Shown here: one piece after another, positions 25,017 through 36,950 of the stretch
How positions within the stretch are numbered: the stretch's first letter is position 1
Layout: each line of letters starts with the position of its first letter
Assembly (NCBI GenBank): GCA_051530055.1
Contig: CM121342.1
Coordinates: forward strand, 13,578,001 to 13,642,000
DNA from: Neoechinorhynchus agilis
Taxonomy: Eukaryota > Acanthocephala
Length of the DNA stretch: 64,000 nucleotides
Direction of reading: 5' to 3'
Notes under the pieces: model-generated
The model's input: only the letters and a program-made list of their open reading frames with translations
Database searches by the model: none
What the model was told of the DNA's origin: nothing
Position numbers and translations under genes: made by a program

Positions 25017-26848
25017 AATGATTGGCTAATATTTTTAAAAGAACCCTGGGATAATATTTGTAGCAGAAATATACCTTACATATCGAGATGATCATATTTT
25101 TACTTCTTAACATCTTATGAACTTTTATATCATTTTTATCTTAGCTAATATCGGATAATGGGCTATTAAGGTGGATTTAGGTGTTTTTGATGGGTATCGA
25201 TTTAGCTCAGAAACAATATCACACGCAAAAATTTATACACATGTAAAAATACTCTCATGAGTAGAGTATTATATCTGTGAAAACGTAAATAATTATACAC
25301 ATATTATTATCCATAATATACGCCGTCGCCTGAACTTTTTATAAAATTCTGTATAATTCAGAGCAACGTAATCAACTTTTTTAGCTTGAAAAAATTGACA
25401 CTTTTACAATTATTCCAAGATATATATACTCACTACAAGCAAATAATTTTTGGCGTAAGTAACTAAAATATTATATTTTAGACGATATAAATTAACTTTT
25501 CAGGAGAAAACCTAATTCCTTGCGCATAATTTTCAAAACTGTCCAAATTTATTTTTATTTTGATCCCAGAGTCGGCGAAAAGCCGCTTGAAGTACCGCAT
25601 TTTTGTTCCCCTTCCCAGAACAGATATCTAACCTCGACAAGATGGTCATTTCTGAAGAAGTTACTTGATAGTTGAGAGAATGAATGACATTTAGAGAAAG
25701 ATTCGTGATATATATGGACAAGATGATGCTGTGAAACGGTTGTTGGAATATAATGTTCTCCGCATTAGCCACGTCTGGTCTCCAAATTGCACTTGCTGGC
25801 AAAATCACTACAGTGGGCGCCGCAAGCGAAACCATACAACTTATTGTTCGGAGACTGCAGATGCGTTTGTCATGGTACTTCGCCTTCTCCTAAACGGAAT
25901 TCTCACTCGAACGTTGAAATTTTATATATGGCCAAAATGGTGTTAATGTTTAATGTCACTCTTTTTTACCGGCCCAATTCCCTTTAGGGAACACAATACT
26001 GAAATAGGTCAAAGAACAATACCCTTGCGTTTGAAATTTGATTGGCCTTTTAATATTTCGCATTGCTCTTTAGCTAAATGACTGTGAGAAAATTATCTCA
26101 ACAATATTAACCAATAATATTCCATTCTAAGCATTTTGAGATATTATAAAAAAATATCCGCCCGTTAATGTTTTAGGCAATCTGCATAATCGATGGCTAT
26201 AAAATATCGTGCGTTTACATTAAAATACGCTTTGTTTATCTACGTTAAACTGTGTTAAAAATGAAATTCGCAATCACTTCGCTAATGGATTACATTATTG
26301 AATTAAAGTGCCATTCTACTATTTTAATTTGCTTGACTAATCAATTTACCATGCTTCAAAGAGGCTTGCAAAATGAAAACTGTCGTTTAACCTTGAAACT
26401 ACGCATATTTGAGATTTTCGTACGCCCATTTTTAAGTGAAACGACGTATCTTATTTCACGCGGTAATTTGCGTTAAAAATTAGGGTTCGATGAATTTAAT
26501 ATAAAGTACTTCGTAATTTTCCTTGTGATATATACGAAAAACAATTTTATTGAATAATTTAAGTATTTAAGTTTAATGCTGAGTGAAAAATAGAACATAT
26601 AAAAGGATTCTTATATGACATGGATAATGATTCCCATTAAATATCTTCAGTTAAATGCTAAGAGTAAAAATATTAATTTGAGCAATGTTAAGAAATAATC
26701 TAAGACTTATTACCAGCCACGCCCTAATTTTCCAATCACTCATTTTGATTTATTTCTGTGATGTTAATTTTAATTAGCCAAAGTTTTTTAAATCGGAATT
26801 TTAATTCCCTCAAACACGAACTAATCGAACGAAGTTCTTCGGATCATT
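25017..26848. other. Intergenic; possible receptor-exon remnant at 25533-25850
   Basis: The minus strand at about 25750-25840 encodes TVVILPASAIWRPDVANAEN. This resembles the loop before the Cys-loop in ligand-gated channels (LPxxxIWxPDxxxxN). The rest of the domain cannot be followed, so it is not called as a gene. The remainder is AT-rich with nothing recognised. Confidence 0.25.
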
Positions 26849-27091
26849 TCAATTTTCACGAAGAGTATCATTCATAAAGGAGATGAATGAATCGTTCAGT
26901 TTTGGAATGCATTTAAACAAAGATATTTCGCTACGCTTTATGATCCTGCGCTTAGTTATATTCTTAGTGGAACCTTTGTATTCTGGATAAAGCGAGCAAA
27001 GAAAATTGGAAAGATTAGTTTCGGTAGTGGATATTCCGTTTGAAAACACATCCTTGTATTGAACATCTTGATATTCGATTTTTTTCGTCAT
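26849..27091 (-). CDS. Small hypothetical protein, 80 aa
   Basis: Frame from ATG at 27091 (MTKKIEYQDVQYKDVFSNG...). A good acceptor (ATTTCATTTTCAG) lies 8 nt before the ATG, which is the trans-splicing or intron-end pattern seen at other genes here. The product is polar and basic with no signal peptide or helix. No family was recognised. It could instead be one exon of a longer gene. Confidence 0.4.
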   Translation of the reverse strand: MTKKIEYQDVQYKDVFSNGISTTETNLSNFLCSLYPEYKGSTKNITKRRIIKRSEISLFKCIPKLNDSFISFMNDTLREN

Positions 27092-27870
27092 ATTCGTCTC
27101 TGAAAATGAAATAATGCGTGTTGTGAAAGCTGAGTAAATGTTGGCTTGTTTGTGCGCAAAAAAGCGATGATTTATGAACAGAAAACGCAAAATATTAAGC
27201 TACAATAAAATTGAATCAGTTTTTCCAAACAAAATTTTCGGCAGATTGAATCGCACATTTATGGATTTTAAGGGACGTAAATATATATTGCGCTACATTT
27301 TTGCGCCCACTAACGTTCTTGTTTCGCTTCATCGAGGTTACTCAAAATCAAAGACTTCTGTGCACAAACACCTAACAAATTAAAAAGGCCTTTATTAGCT
27401 TTCTTAATAATTGATCGATTTCCTTGGAGCCTTAGAACAATATATTTTAAACATAACAACTCTCCTGTATTAGTTTTAACTTTCGAAATAATAATCTTAG
27501 ACATAAATCGTTTCATTTTGTTGCGACTTGCCTATTAAATTGCATCAATAGCACAAAAATCTACGATGGTCACTCCTTTTCACATTTGTAAATTCAATTC
27601 AATTGAGAGCTACTCGATTTAATTGAAACACTTACTTTAACCGAATACATCGAATTCTACCGAGAGAGTGCCTAGCAAAAGTTCTCAATATTTTCGGTAT
27701 TGAACTTCAAGTTAAATCAATCGAAGAGGTCTTCGTCGATTTAGATAACTTCTATTATGGAAGTTTCGTTTGAAAGTTCTCTGAACTTATTATGGATGAA
27801 CATTGTTAACCGTTAATGAGTAGCCATAAGCAAAAACTGCACTTGTCCTGTCTTTAGATTAGCGCTCAGT

Positions 27871-28048
27871 ATTTTAACGCGATTTCATGATTTAACTTAG
27901 ATTTTATTTGCTCGAAAACCTAATAGAGTGCAAATTGTTGGATGCTATAAGCAAACGTCATTTTAACGCGATTTCATGATTCAACTTAGATTTTATTTGT
28001 TCGAAAACCTAATAGAGTGCAAATTGTTGGATGCTATAAGCAACCGTC
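27871..28048 (+). repeat. 89-bp tandem duplication (two units)
   Basis: Units 27871-27959 and 27960-28048 are almost identical, with a few single-base differences (for example TTTGCTCG versus TTTGTTCG). No coding sense. A recent local duplication. Confidence 0.95.
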
Positions 28049-28286
28049 ATTTTGTCGCATAGACGTTATCAGAAACAAAATCTACATCACGTACTTCAGT
28101 TTCAAAGGCAGTTATTCTAAACCAACTGTCACGCATTGTTTAAATAACTGTATCAAAATTCCAAAGTAATGCCTGATTTGGGTTGAGGTAGATTTGACTG
28201 TATAATACTTCAAAGAATAAAATTTAGAATTGTATTTTGTTCACATTAAATAATCCGATTAAGATAATGAAATAAGCGTTGAAGTT

Positions 28287-28345
28287 TATGAAACCGACGA
28301 GGTTCGAAACGTTTTTAATAAAAAAATTATTTACCGGGTCAAATT
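28287..28345 (+). repeat. Dispersed repeat family 1, diverged copy
   Basis: Shows CCGACGAGGTTCGAAACG followed by TTTTTAATAAAA and ATTTACCGGGT. The upstream CTGATGA part is degraded here. Confidence 0.7.
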
Positions 28346-28830
28346 TCCGTGGTACCTCACGTGCTGACATTTGGAACCTTTGATTTTTCGTTTTCACGTA
28401 TCGTGATTACAAACGACTTAAAGTACGAACAAAAGAACATTCAAGAAAGATGCATTGAAATCAGGACAAAATAATACGTTTAAGCATTTGCAACCATTTA
28501 TTTATAATTTTTGAACACAAAAAACGAGAATATGATTTTACTCTTGGGCAATCGTGATTATTAAGGGTAGTACAATAGCCTATGAATTTTTGTGATCTTA
28601 AAAAGTAGTTGACTGAAAGTCATCAAAATGAAAGGATCGCGGCTAAGCATCGGCTACCCGGTCAGTGTATTCCGGATAACTCACAACGCCGTCCTCGATT
28701 TTTGTTACCAAAAAAAGATCAATGTTTGTTTATCAGCGTTCTTTTTCCAAGCATTAAAGTTCGTCACAAAGTCAAAGTGCCTCCTTTATTAAAAATCTCG
28801 AATACAGTACGGTTTCAGGGCTTCTAAAAT
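28346..28830. other. Intergenic, nothing recognised
   Basis: No feature could be supported. A short frame at 28609-28827 has no family resemblance. Confidence 0.4.
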
Positions 28831-29133
28831 TCAATAGGGTGTAGTGCCATCGGCGAACTGGCTTAATGAAGTAATAGGGTATCCCAAGTAGGAACCATCG
28901 TATCCTTCATAATCACTGACAACTCTTACATAGCTCGGAGTTCCAAAATCGACTGGTGTGCTTTTAGAACTCTTTTTGAACAGACCGCGCTTCCGCATCT
29001 TCACCGGAGGGGATTGTTCAACATGGACTTCGGCTGTTGTGAAATAAGGATAAAAGTAAGACCCATCTTGAACGATTGTCACTGGTGGAGTAGGCTTTTT
29101 TCTTGAGAACAACTGCTTTAACTTAGATGGCAT
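28831..29133 (-). CDS. Small basic/Tyr-rich hypothetical protein, 100 aa
   Basis: A complete frame from ATG at 29133 (MPSKLKQLFSRKKPTPPV...) to TAA. The N-terminal half is basic (KMRKRGLFKKSSKS). The C-terminal half is rich in Tyr, Ser and Gly (VVSDYEGYDGSYLGYP). The even codon use and clear ATG make it more gene-like than other short frames nearby, but no family was recognised and no introns are needed. Location and function are unknown. Confidence 0.5.
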   Translation of the reverse strand: MPSKLKQLFSRKKPTPPVTIVQDGSYFYPYFTTAEVHVEQSPPVKMRKRGLFKKSSKSTPVDFGTPSYVRVVSDYEGYDGSYLGYPITSLSQFADGTTPY

Positions 29134-29389
29134 AGTAGAGTGGATCGTTTCGAGCTCATTTCAGTAGAAGTTTTAAATCCGAACAAGAGATCGCGCGCGC
29201 AAGACTTACTCAACTCATTATTCACGCTAAGGAAGCGAGTTCCAACTTGTTAAACATACAATCTTGCGGATAACCGAGATAGACATTCATTATCGATCAA
29301 CCAATCACGAATAATGATAGGAAATTGTAAAAATACATTGATTTAAGGGAAATTTCCAAATTCGCCATTTTTATGTTTCAAACATCCAC

Positions 29390-30060
29390 GCAACCGTTCT
29401 GGATAACTCAGCTGTCGTCCTGGTGTATTTGTCGAAAGGGCGGATACAGCGTTCGCCCGTACTGCCGAGCCAGACTTAAGTTTTGTAGGAGGAATGCTCC
29501 TGATCTTGGATCGTCATCGACAATTGCTTGACCGGGTCCTGCACCGCGGTACCAAACGACCCGAGCGTCTCGACACCAAAGGGAATGAAATAATTATTTC
29601 GACTGAGGTCCCTGTATCTTGTCTTTTTTGCGTTCTTCAGCGGCGGTTGCTGCTTCCTCTGGTTTAACAGCGGCGAATTTTATGTTGCTAGAGAGCATTT
29701 TCTTTCTCGAAATGAGAATACTGTGACACCGTCCGGTCTACGGCGGCCACTGAGTCGGCAAATATTGCTCGGTTCTAGGATGTGGGGCGCATGTACAGTA
29801 TTCGAGGCATTGCTAAGAATTGCGTTCACTTCGGCGTTGCCGATAGACGAGACCATGGCACCCCAATGGCCTCAGGGTCACTCCGCAACGGCAGCGATGG
29901 GATTTAAAGCACTTCCCTCGTTTTTTGGCTTCTTCCGTTTGCCTCCACAGTTCCATCGCATTGCTGCCAGAGCGCCGATGTTTCTCTGCTATTCTTAGGC
30001 GTCTTGCACTCGTTGGCGACGAACGATAGATGCGGTATGTTCGCTTAAATTATCACGAGT
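29390..30060 (-). mobile_element. RLE-type LINE, 3'-end fragment (endonuclease domain)
   Basis: Read on the minus strand, pieces match the C-terminal part of the LINE at 33.9-36.9 kb: LRPLGCHGLV (there AFGPHGLVC), ICRLSGRRRPDGVTVFSF (there LCRLDGRRPDGISVFPW) and YFIPFGVETLGSFG (there YFVPFGVETRGALG). This is the restriction-like endonuclease region. The frame is broken several times. The 3' tail (TTCGACAAATACACCAGGAC on the minus strand) resembles the tail of the fragment at 37.8 kb. A 5'-truncated, old insertion. Confidence 0.7.
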
Positions 30061-30862
30061 TTAAGTTTTGTTAAATGTGCCTTGGCGATTTTTGTTCATT
30101 CTAAACGGTTCTACAAAATCGTTTTTAATGCAGTTTTTCTGTTCGTCTTCGATTACATGACATTTTATCTAAGATTCCAGCGGATAGTGCAAATGGGATC
30201 CACGAAAATCAAACTGTTTTTGTGCTGTGAAAGTACGCATAATGTCAGAAATCTCTATTAGCTCGTCTCTAAATTTCTCGAAAAATCGCTATTTATTGGT
30301 GTCATTAGTGGATAATGTATAAAGTCACTGTTTGGTACATTAATCCTACTACTATATTATCAAGTCTTTGATTTCAAAATTAAGTTTCATGTTTGATTGA
30401 AATTCAGAATTGCTATTTAAGGCATATGGACCAACTCTCGATGTTCTTAGAAATACCTTATTGATTCCATTGGATCGTTTGAACTAAAGTAAAAATGGAA
30501 TACTTTGCAAATTATCATTTTCTGTCAGCTTAAAATTTCAGACATTCTCGGATGGAAAAGATCATCTTTTAAAAGGAAATATGATGGTATACTCCAGCTC
30601 CTTTATCTTTCTAAGCGTCTAAAGTACGCTTAGTTTATATAGCTTGCCTCACCTATCGGAAGCGTTTATTTCTCTCCTCTCGTCATTCAGACTCACGACA
30701 CAAAACGGAGGCTATTTTTCTCTTTTGTCTTTCATTCTTTACGCGCCTCCCTTTCCCATTACTAATCTTTTTTTCGTGCTCTTTCACATTTGCGACGTAT
30801 TCGCTTTCGTCTGCCTCGCCTTTTCATATTGAAGACGCTCCGATCTCTCAACCTTTTAGATC
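30061..30862. other. Upstream region of the ADP/ATP translocase
   Basis: The last 200 bp are strongly pyrimidine-rich (C and T runs from 30650 to 30850), which may reflect promoter or 5' leader sequence. An acceptor CTTTTAG ends at 30859, 3 nt before the ATG, and suggests a spliced leader or 5' UTR intron. Confidence 0.4.
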
Positions 30863-31804
30863 ATGAGTGAGTCCATTAAGACGCGGTCCAATTTAAGTTT
30901 CGCTGAGAACTTCATCCTCAGTGGAACCGCTGCCCTGATCGCTAAAACGGCTGCGGCTCCAATCGAGCGAGTTAAACTCATGATCCAGAATCAAGGAGAG
31001 ATGTTGAAACAAGGCGTAATAGACCGACCTTATAAAGGAGTAGCGGACTGCACTGTTCGTACATTCAGAAGTGAGGGATTGTTCCCATTTTGGCGTGGAA
31101 ATCTCGTCAACTGCCTTCGTTATTTCCCCACACAAGCACTCAACTTCGCGTTCAAAGACAAATTCAAAGCGATGCTCAGTCCAAAACGCAACGATCCATA
31201 CATGTTGGCGTTTTCTAAGAATGTCGCTAGCGGATCGGCCGCCGGTGCCACCAGTCTGTTCTTCGTATATTCCCTTGACTACTGTCGTACTCGTCTAGCT
31301 AATGACGCCAAGGAAGCAAAAAAATCGGTTCACACAAGACAGTACAATGGGATGGTAGATGTTTACAGAAAGACCCTTCAATCGGACGGAGTAGTCGGTC
31401 TTTATCGTGGGTTTGTCGTGTCCTGTGTCGGAATCATCGTGTATCGTGGATTCTACTTTGGCCTTTATGACACACTTAAACCTATAATGCTTGGCGAAAA
31501 CGCCGGGCCATCTATTTCTTTTGTCCTTGGCTATTGCGTTACGGTTGTTTCTGGACTGATCTCGTACCCAATCGATACTATTCGACGAAGAATGATGATG
31601 ACCAGCGGGCAGGCTGTCAAGTATCGCGGATCATGGCATTGCTTCACCAGTATTGTGTCTCAGGAAGGGTATACGGCGCTAATGAAAGGAGCAATGGCTA
31701 ACATTTTTAGAGGAGTCGCCGGCGCCGGTGTCCTTGCTGGATTTGATGAACTCGTTGACAAGTACACGAAATTTAGAGATCGAAAGGCAGAAAAGGACGC
31801 TTAA
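30863..31804 (+). CDS. Mitochondrial ADP/ATP carrier (adenine nucleotide translocase)
   Basis: An intronless 313-residue frame with the three repeats of the mitochondrial carrier family. The Px(D/E)xx(K/R)-type motifs are PIERVKL (repeat 1), SLDYCRTRL (repeat 2, Ser in place of Pro) and [11 protein letters not shown] (repeat 3). The RRRMMM hexapeptide is diagnostic for ADP/ATP carriers, which exchange cytosolic ADP for matrix ATP across the inner membrane. Length matches the family (about 300). Repeat 2 ([14 protein letters not shown], then [19 protein letters not shown] and [14 protein letters not shown]) looks more like carriers of plants, fungi and protists than the vertebrate form (PLDFARTRLAAD). 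Start: first ATG, 3 nt after an acceptor CTTTTAG. Confidence 0.95.
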   Translation: MSESIKTRSNLSFAENFILSGTAALIAKTAAAPIERVKLMIQNQGEMLKQGVIDRPYKGVADCTVRTFRSEGLFPFWRGNLVNCLRYFPTQALNFAFKDKFKAMLSPKRNDPYMLAFSKNVASGSAAGATSLFFVYSLDYCRTRLANDAKEAKKSVHTRQYNGMVDVYRKTLQSDGVVGLYRGFVVSCVGIIVYRGFYFGLYDTLKPIMLGENAGPSISFVLGYCVTVVSGLISYPIDTIRRRMMMTSGQAVKYRGSWHCFTSIVSQEGYTALMKGAMANIFRGVAGAGVLAGFDELVDKYTKFRDRKAEKDA

Positions 31805-33937
31805 AGGATGCAACAAAAGTAAAGAACGTGATTCGTAGTAAACAAAGTCTTTTGATAGAACGATAACTAGCCAATGGGCAAGAAGATACATGTTTCTTTG
31901 ACATGTTGTTGGATGCATTAATTTTTTGAAAGAAAGGTTATAGTGAATTTTATATATACTGTGTGTATTGTTCACTAAATGATAAAAGACTATTAGAGAT
32001 GAATTGAGCTTGGTAATATTAATCAGAAGCTGAGTATAAATTGCAATTTAATAGTGCTTTGTATGAGATTTGTATCGTGGGACTTACAGTCGATGTTCAA
32101 ATCATGCACCCGGATAATTTTAAGATTCCGATATGGCTCATTTTAATCAGTGAGTTATCACTGTTTGTACTATAAAATAGTTTATGTTAGTTTACGGATT
32201 CAGAATCGGAGGTATATTCCAGGTTCTATAATAGTCAGAGGCCCTTTGAACGATCAAAGCAGATTTTGGACACATATTGGCGTTAATTCGAAAACATTTT
32301 GATTGAAAATGTCGATATGTGACTGGGGAATGTGATTGGGATTATTGTTTAGGTCTACACTCGGTAAATGATTATTTATTAAAGACGTTTCGAACCTCCT
32401 CAAGTTCATCATCAGTTTGTTAGTTAGTAATATTGATGAAATTTATAAATTAATAAGCTTTACGTGTATTTAAACAATAGCTATCTTGAAACATAAAATG
32501 ATCAAAATGTGATTTACCTTTGGCTCTTAAAGATTCATCCATTTTTGCTGCTGAAATTGATTAGGTTTCGACCATCTTCATACGCAGTGAAAATGCACTT
32601 TTATTTCAATAGAACGAGCCACAACGGAACAAGTACAATAATTTGAAATAAAAATTAGGTGCGGGATGGGATGAACGTGTCTACTAAAATTAAAAGTTTA
32701 CTTGACGATTCAAAAGCACAATTTGAGCTTGTTAACCCCACGACAAGTTTAAAAATGACAACGAAATTTTTACTAACATTAATTATTCATACAATCGACT
32801 TCATCGGGTTCAATTTTAACAAGATAAAGATTCAAGTGTTTTACCAATATAAAACGTGCGCACAACAATCGTGTTTTGTAATCTTTCAGCCGCTCAAAAC
32901 CTAAACGTCTCCCGGTAATACAAAACTTTCTGTACCTTATCCGGCTATAAATAAAATCGAGATGAGATTTTCATTTCGTAATCGTCGATCTTTACCAAAC
33001 TCACAATGGTCACTCTTTTCGTTATCTTCGATTTGGTCGATTCCATGACATTGACGTCAACGATGTTCAAAAATTTCTACTCGAGGCATCCGTCGATTTA
33101 AGACGATTTTGCCTTTATTTGCCCGAAAACTGTCAATGAAATACGACTTTGCCAATGTTCCGTTTGCTGCCGTATCAGTCTTAAGAAAATATTTGTGACC
33201 GAAAATCAAATGCAGGCTAAACACAGTCGGTTGTCCATGATGTAAAGAAAAGTGTAGATTAAATAGTTGCGATCTTACACAGTAGTAAGGAAGCGAATTT
33301 CCCTCAAACAACAATTATGAAAAGTTTAATCTTAGAAATTCCAAAACGACTTAAGGATCTAATATTAGTCTCAAGCAGCGCATTTTTACTCAGCAACAAA
33401 TCGTCCATTGACCAAATTTATTTATCTATTCGAACATTTCCATTAATTCGTGCAAATATTTCCCCGGTGCTAAGTCTGCAACTTACATCCAGTCTAGTAA
33501 ACGCTTTAAACTTTCGTCTGAATACTAAAATGCAATAATCCTGTACTGTATTGAGACCATCAGTAGAATAGTTTTGATGTGTCAACAAAATCTTAAAACT
33601 CAAAGGATTCACATGTGCACTTTGATTTTTTCATGGTGCATGTGAGTAACCCGACCTAACGATCTCATTGGTCTTTTTATTGTTACGTAGTGATTTGTGG
33701 TTCCTCGAAGAAGATCGTCGTCGCCTATCCATCCGTAATAATAGTTATTACGACGACTCCTAGTCGGTTAATCCTCTAAGAAAAGTTACATGTTTGGCAA
33801 AAATGGGAATTGAAATTTTCCAGTCTTAAATCGTGTTTGGCGTTAATTTAAGAATATAGGCGTATTTTCCCTCTGTAAACAAATCTAAACTGCAGCAACC
33901 TATAAGAAAGTACGTTAATTATTGCTCCTGCGAAACA
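31805..33937. other. Intergenic with one family 1 repeat
   Basis: AT-rich and without a supported gene. A family 1 repeat lies at 32348-32430 on the minus strand. Short frames at 32659-32904 and 33317-33538 have no support. A small palindrome (GTAATAATAGTTATTAC) sits at about 33741. Confidence 0.4.
32348..32430 (-). repeat. Dispersed repeat family 1, copy on minus strand
   Basis: The minus strand reads AACAAACTGATGATGAACTT, then GAGGAGGTTCGAAACGTCTT, then TTACCGAGTG and AGACCTAAA. The stem arms GAACTT/AGGTTC still pair despite changes relative to other copies. Confidence 0.8.
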
Positions 33938-36900
33938 ATGGAAATTGACGGAACGAATATGAGGAAATCAGACGATGGATATAGCGACGGATCAGATTCA
34001 CCTCCCAGCCCTATACCTTCAAGAAGGCCCAGGACGATCTCAGCATCGGATAGGGTTTGCCGAAATTCCAAATTACGTCACAATGTGTTCAAATCGCCTA
34101 CAATCGACGCTGCTAAAGCAGATAATTTGAACGAGCCACTTATTGATCACGCTCAACCTGAGAAGACCAACGCTGCCGGGCTCCCACGCGTCTCTACTGG
34201 TTTGTGTCCGGTTTGCGGTAGGTCTTTTAAATTAACCAATCTGGGGGTTTTGGTTTGTCCATGGTTCCCGGGATCTCCGCTGTAGTGGGTCTTGTTCTCC
34301 ACCACAATTAACCGAACCTTTCGTGCCTGAGACCCCTCAGATCACCACTGATTCTATTTCGATACTGATATCGTGCGGTTTCTGCCCAGGAACGTCCTGA
34401 AACGGATCCCTAAAGGCGCGCGATATCTGGTCGCCAAAGCATTTACGGGATTGCTCAACGATTGCCTTCAAACGAACTATGCGCCATCATGGACACGGCT
34501 CATCGCTTTCCCGCGCTTAGTCCTCTGCATCAGCGGTGATTCTGGGGTGTCTTTGACATTAAAATCAAGGAAAGGTTAGCCTCCTTTGAACAAATATTTA
34601 ACGATTTTGAAAGGAATCTCCGCGAGGTTCGTAAGGGACGCACGAAGGAAGAGTTTCGCTGCCATTTTTCAAAGCGATCACTGACTGAACGTGTCTCTTC
34701 GAAGCTTGCGGACGGCGATGTTCGGGGGCTGTTCGATTATTGTCATCCTCCGACAGTTTCGCAAAAGGAGACTCCGGTCAAAACACCCATGCAATAGTGG
34801 CAGCTTTGAAATTCCTTCTCCTCCCATACAAGACAGGACGCCCACTCAAATTTCAGAGTTACAAAAGGCCATCTCATCTTTTGCAAATGGTTCTGGTCAT
34901 GGGCTTGACGGACTAAGGCCTCAGCACCTAAAGGACATGATGTCCTTTTCAACTGGTGAAGCAGCTCTCTCTAGGAAGTGCGCTTTCTCGAATAGTCGAC
35001 CGCCTGACTGGAGGGGACCTGAACCCCGTTGCAAAAGACCTATTTTTCGGAGCCTCATTGTGTGCGCTCACAAAAAAAGAAGGTGGGATCCGTCCCATCG
35101 CCGTATCTTCGGCGATACGCCGACTCGCAGGAAAAATTCTCGGTAAAAGTAACACAGAGAAAACCGGGCAGCAACTTCGTCCAGTCCAACTGGGCTGCAG
35201 CACATCCTGCGGGGCGGAAGCTATTGTCCACTCGCTCCGAAATTTTGCTACGAGAAGCTCAGAGCCGTGCGTGATTCTTAAGTGTGATTTTCGGAACGCC
35301 TTTAACTCTCTCAATAGAGAAACTATGTTCTGCGCAATTTGGGACCATGCCCCAGAAGCCTTCCAGTTTTTTCTCAATGCCTACGGGACGGCGACTCCTT
35401 TGCTTTTCGAAGACCACCTCATTTGGTCCGAAAGAGGAGTGCAGCAAAAAGATCCCCTCGGTCCAATCGCATTCTCACTAACAGTAAATCTAATAGCGCA
35501 TTCTCTCCATTCCAGCTTCAACGCTTGGTACTTGGATGACGCTACGCTCGGAGGTGATCCCTCCGTTGTACTGCGCGATCTGGAGGCGCTGATTAGGGAG
35601 ACCTCGAAGATGGGCAATGAGCTCAATGCTGGAAAATGTGAGCCCCGTGTATTGAATATTGGAGATGCCGCCAAAGTCAAAGAACTAATGGCTGGGTTCG
35701 AGGCCGTAGCTCCAGGTCTGAAACTCGTGACCCGGGAGCAACTCGGCCTCCTGCGCAGTTGCGTCTTCGATTCAAATGTGGAAGATGAGATCGGCCATAT
35801 CATACCGAAATTTTCGTTGCTGTGCGATAGGGTGAGCGCTCTCTCAGCTCATGAAGCCTTGTTTCTCATAAAGAACGCGCTCTTCATCCCCAAATTATTG
35901 TACAAGGTTCGCACAGCAACATTTTTCAAACATAAGGAAGGATTGGCTAAGCTCGACGGCAAGGTGAGGGCTTGTCTCGAGCGCATTTTAAATGTCCAGC
36001 TCTCAGATGAGGCGTGGCGACAAGCTTCTTTGCCTGTGTCATTTGGGGGATTGGGGATTTGGGCACTAGTGGACCTTTCTTTGCCGGCCTTTCTTGGATC
36101 GTTTGAGGGGAGCCTACCAGTATCGAAGAAAATTTTGAAGGAAAAGTTCTGTATTGACCGGGATTTCGTGTGGTGGTTGAGGAATGGTGCCAGCAGACAG
36201 GCGTTACCCATGTTCCCGTGAATGGCCTCAGTCAGTCGATCTGGGACGGACCTCTTGTCGCGAGAGCTCACAGCTCTCTACTTTCAGGTTCTCGCGATGG
36301 GGTCGTCCGAGCTAGAATGTTGGCAGTTTCAACACGAGAATTTGGGGCGTGGTTGGAGGCTGTTCCTCTGGCATCAGTGGGAACTCTTCTTACCGATGAG
36401 CTAACGAGGATCGCAGTATCCTTAAGACTTGGTCTCCCGATATGCACGCCCCATCGCTGCCGAGGTGGGTCTTTGGTTGATGCTTTCGGGCCACACGGTC
36501 TCGTCTGCAGAAGGTCAGCAGGAAGGTTCCCACGCCATTCTGAAATCAATAACGCAATTTCTCGGGCGTTGAGAACGGCGAACTTCCTGAACATCCTGGA
36601 ACCCGCCCACCTCTGTAGACTAGACGGCCGTAGGCCCGATGGAATTTCGGTCTTTCCGTGGCGGGAGGGCAAATGCCTTCTCTGGGACGCCACGTGTGTG
36701 GATACCCTCGCAGCCAGCAACATCCCCTACTCCCTCGAAATCGCCGGTGGTGCCGCCAGTGCAGCGGAAGGGAGGAAAATACGGAAATATCTTCACTTAT
36801 CGAGGGCTCACTATTTTGTCCCCTTTGGGGTAGAGACGCGTGGAGCGCTCGGCAGCTCGGCACTCTCTCTGCTCCAGGATCTCTCGAAGAAATTGAGAGA

Positions 36901-36950
36901 GGCAACCGGAGACTGAAGAGCAGGCGTATTCTTGAGCGGATTTTGAACTT
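33938..36950 (+). mobile_element. RLE-type non-LTR retrotransposon (LINE), near full length but broken
   Basis: Order on the + strand: an N-terminal stretch (33938-34285) with a CPVCGRSF zinc-finger half; a poorly open linker (34290-34955); a reverse transcriptase frame (34956-36221) with GGIRPIAVSSAIRRL, VILKCDFRNAFNSLNRE, ERGVQQKDPLGP and the catalytic box YLDDATLGG; then a C-terminal frame (36170-36916) with CLLWDATCVDTLA and HYFVPFGVET, following RRPDGISVFPW. The last part is the restriction-like endonuclease of the R2/NeSL group of LINEs. The three main frames do not join, and the 34290-34955 part has stops and frame changes, so the copy is dead. Its base composition is richer in G+C than the flanks. 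The exact clade is uncertain. Confidence 0.88.

Noticed and set aside
27871-28048. CRISPR-like repeat array
   Set aside because: Only two contiguous 89-bp units without spacers; a simple tandem duplication in a eukaryotic genome.
29723-29998. Plus-strand 91-codon frame
   Set aside because: Antisense to the LINE endonuclease fragment, which has clear homology on the minus strand.
32659-32904. 81-codon frame with a hydrophobic segment
   Set aside because: AT-rich, no homology, no splice or promoter context.
35849-36905. Several long minus-strand frames in the LINE
   Set aside because: They are shadows of the RT and endonuclease frames on the plus strand, where the RT and RLE motifs are.
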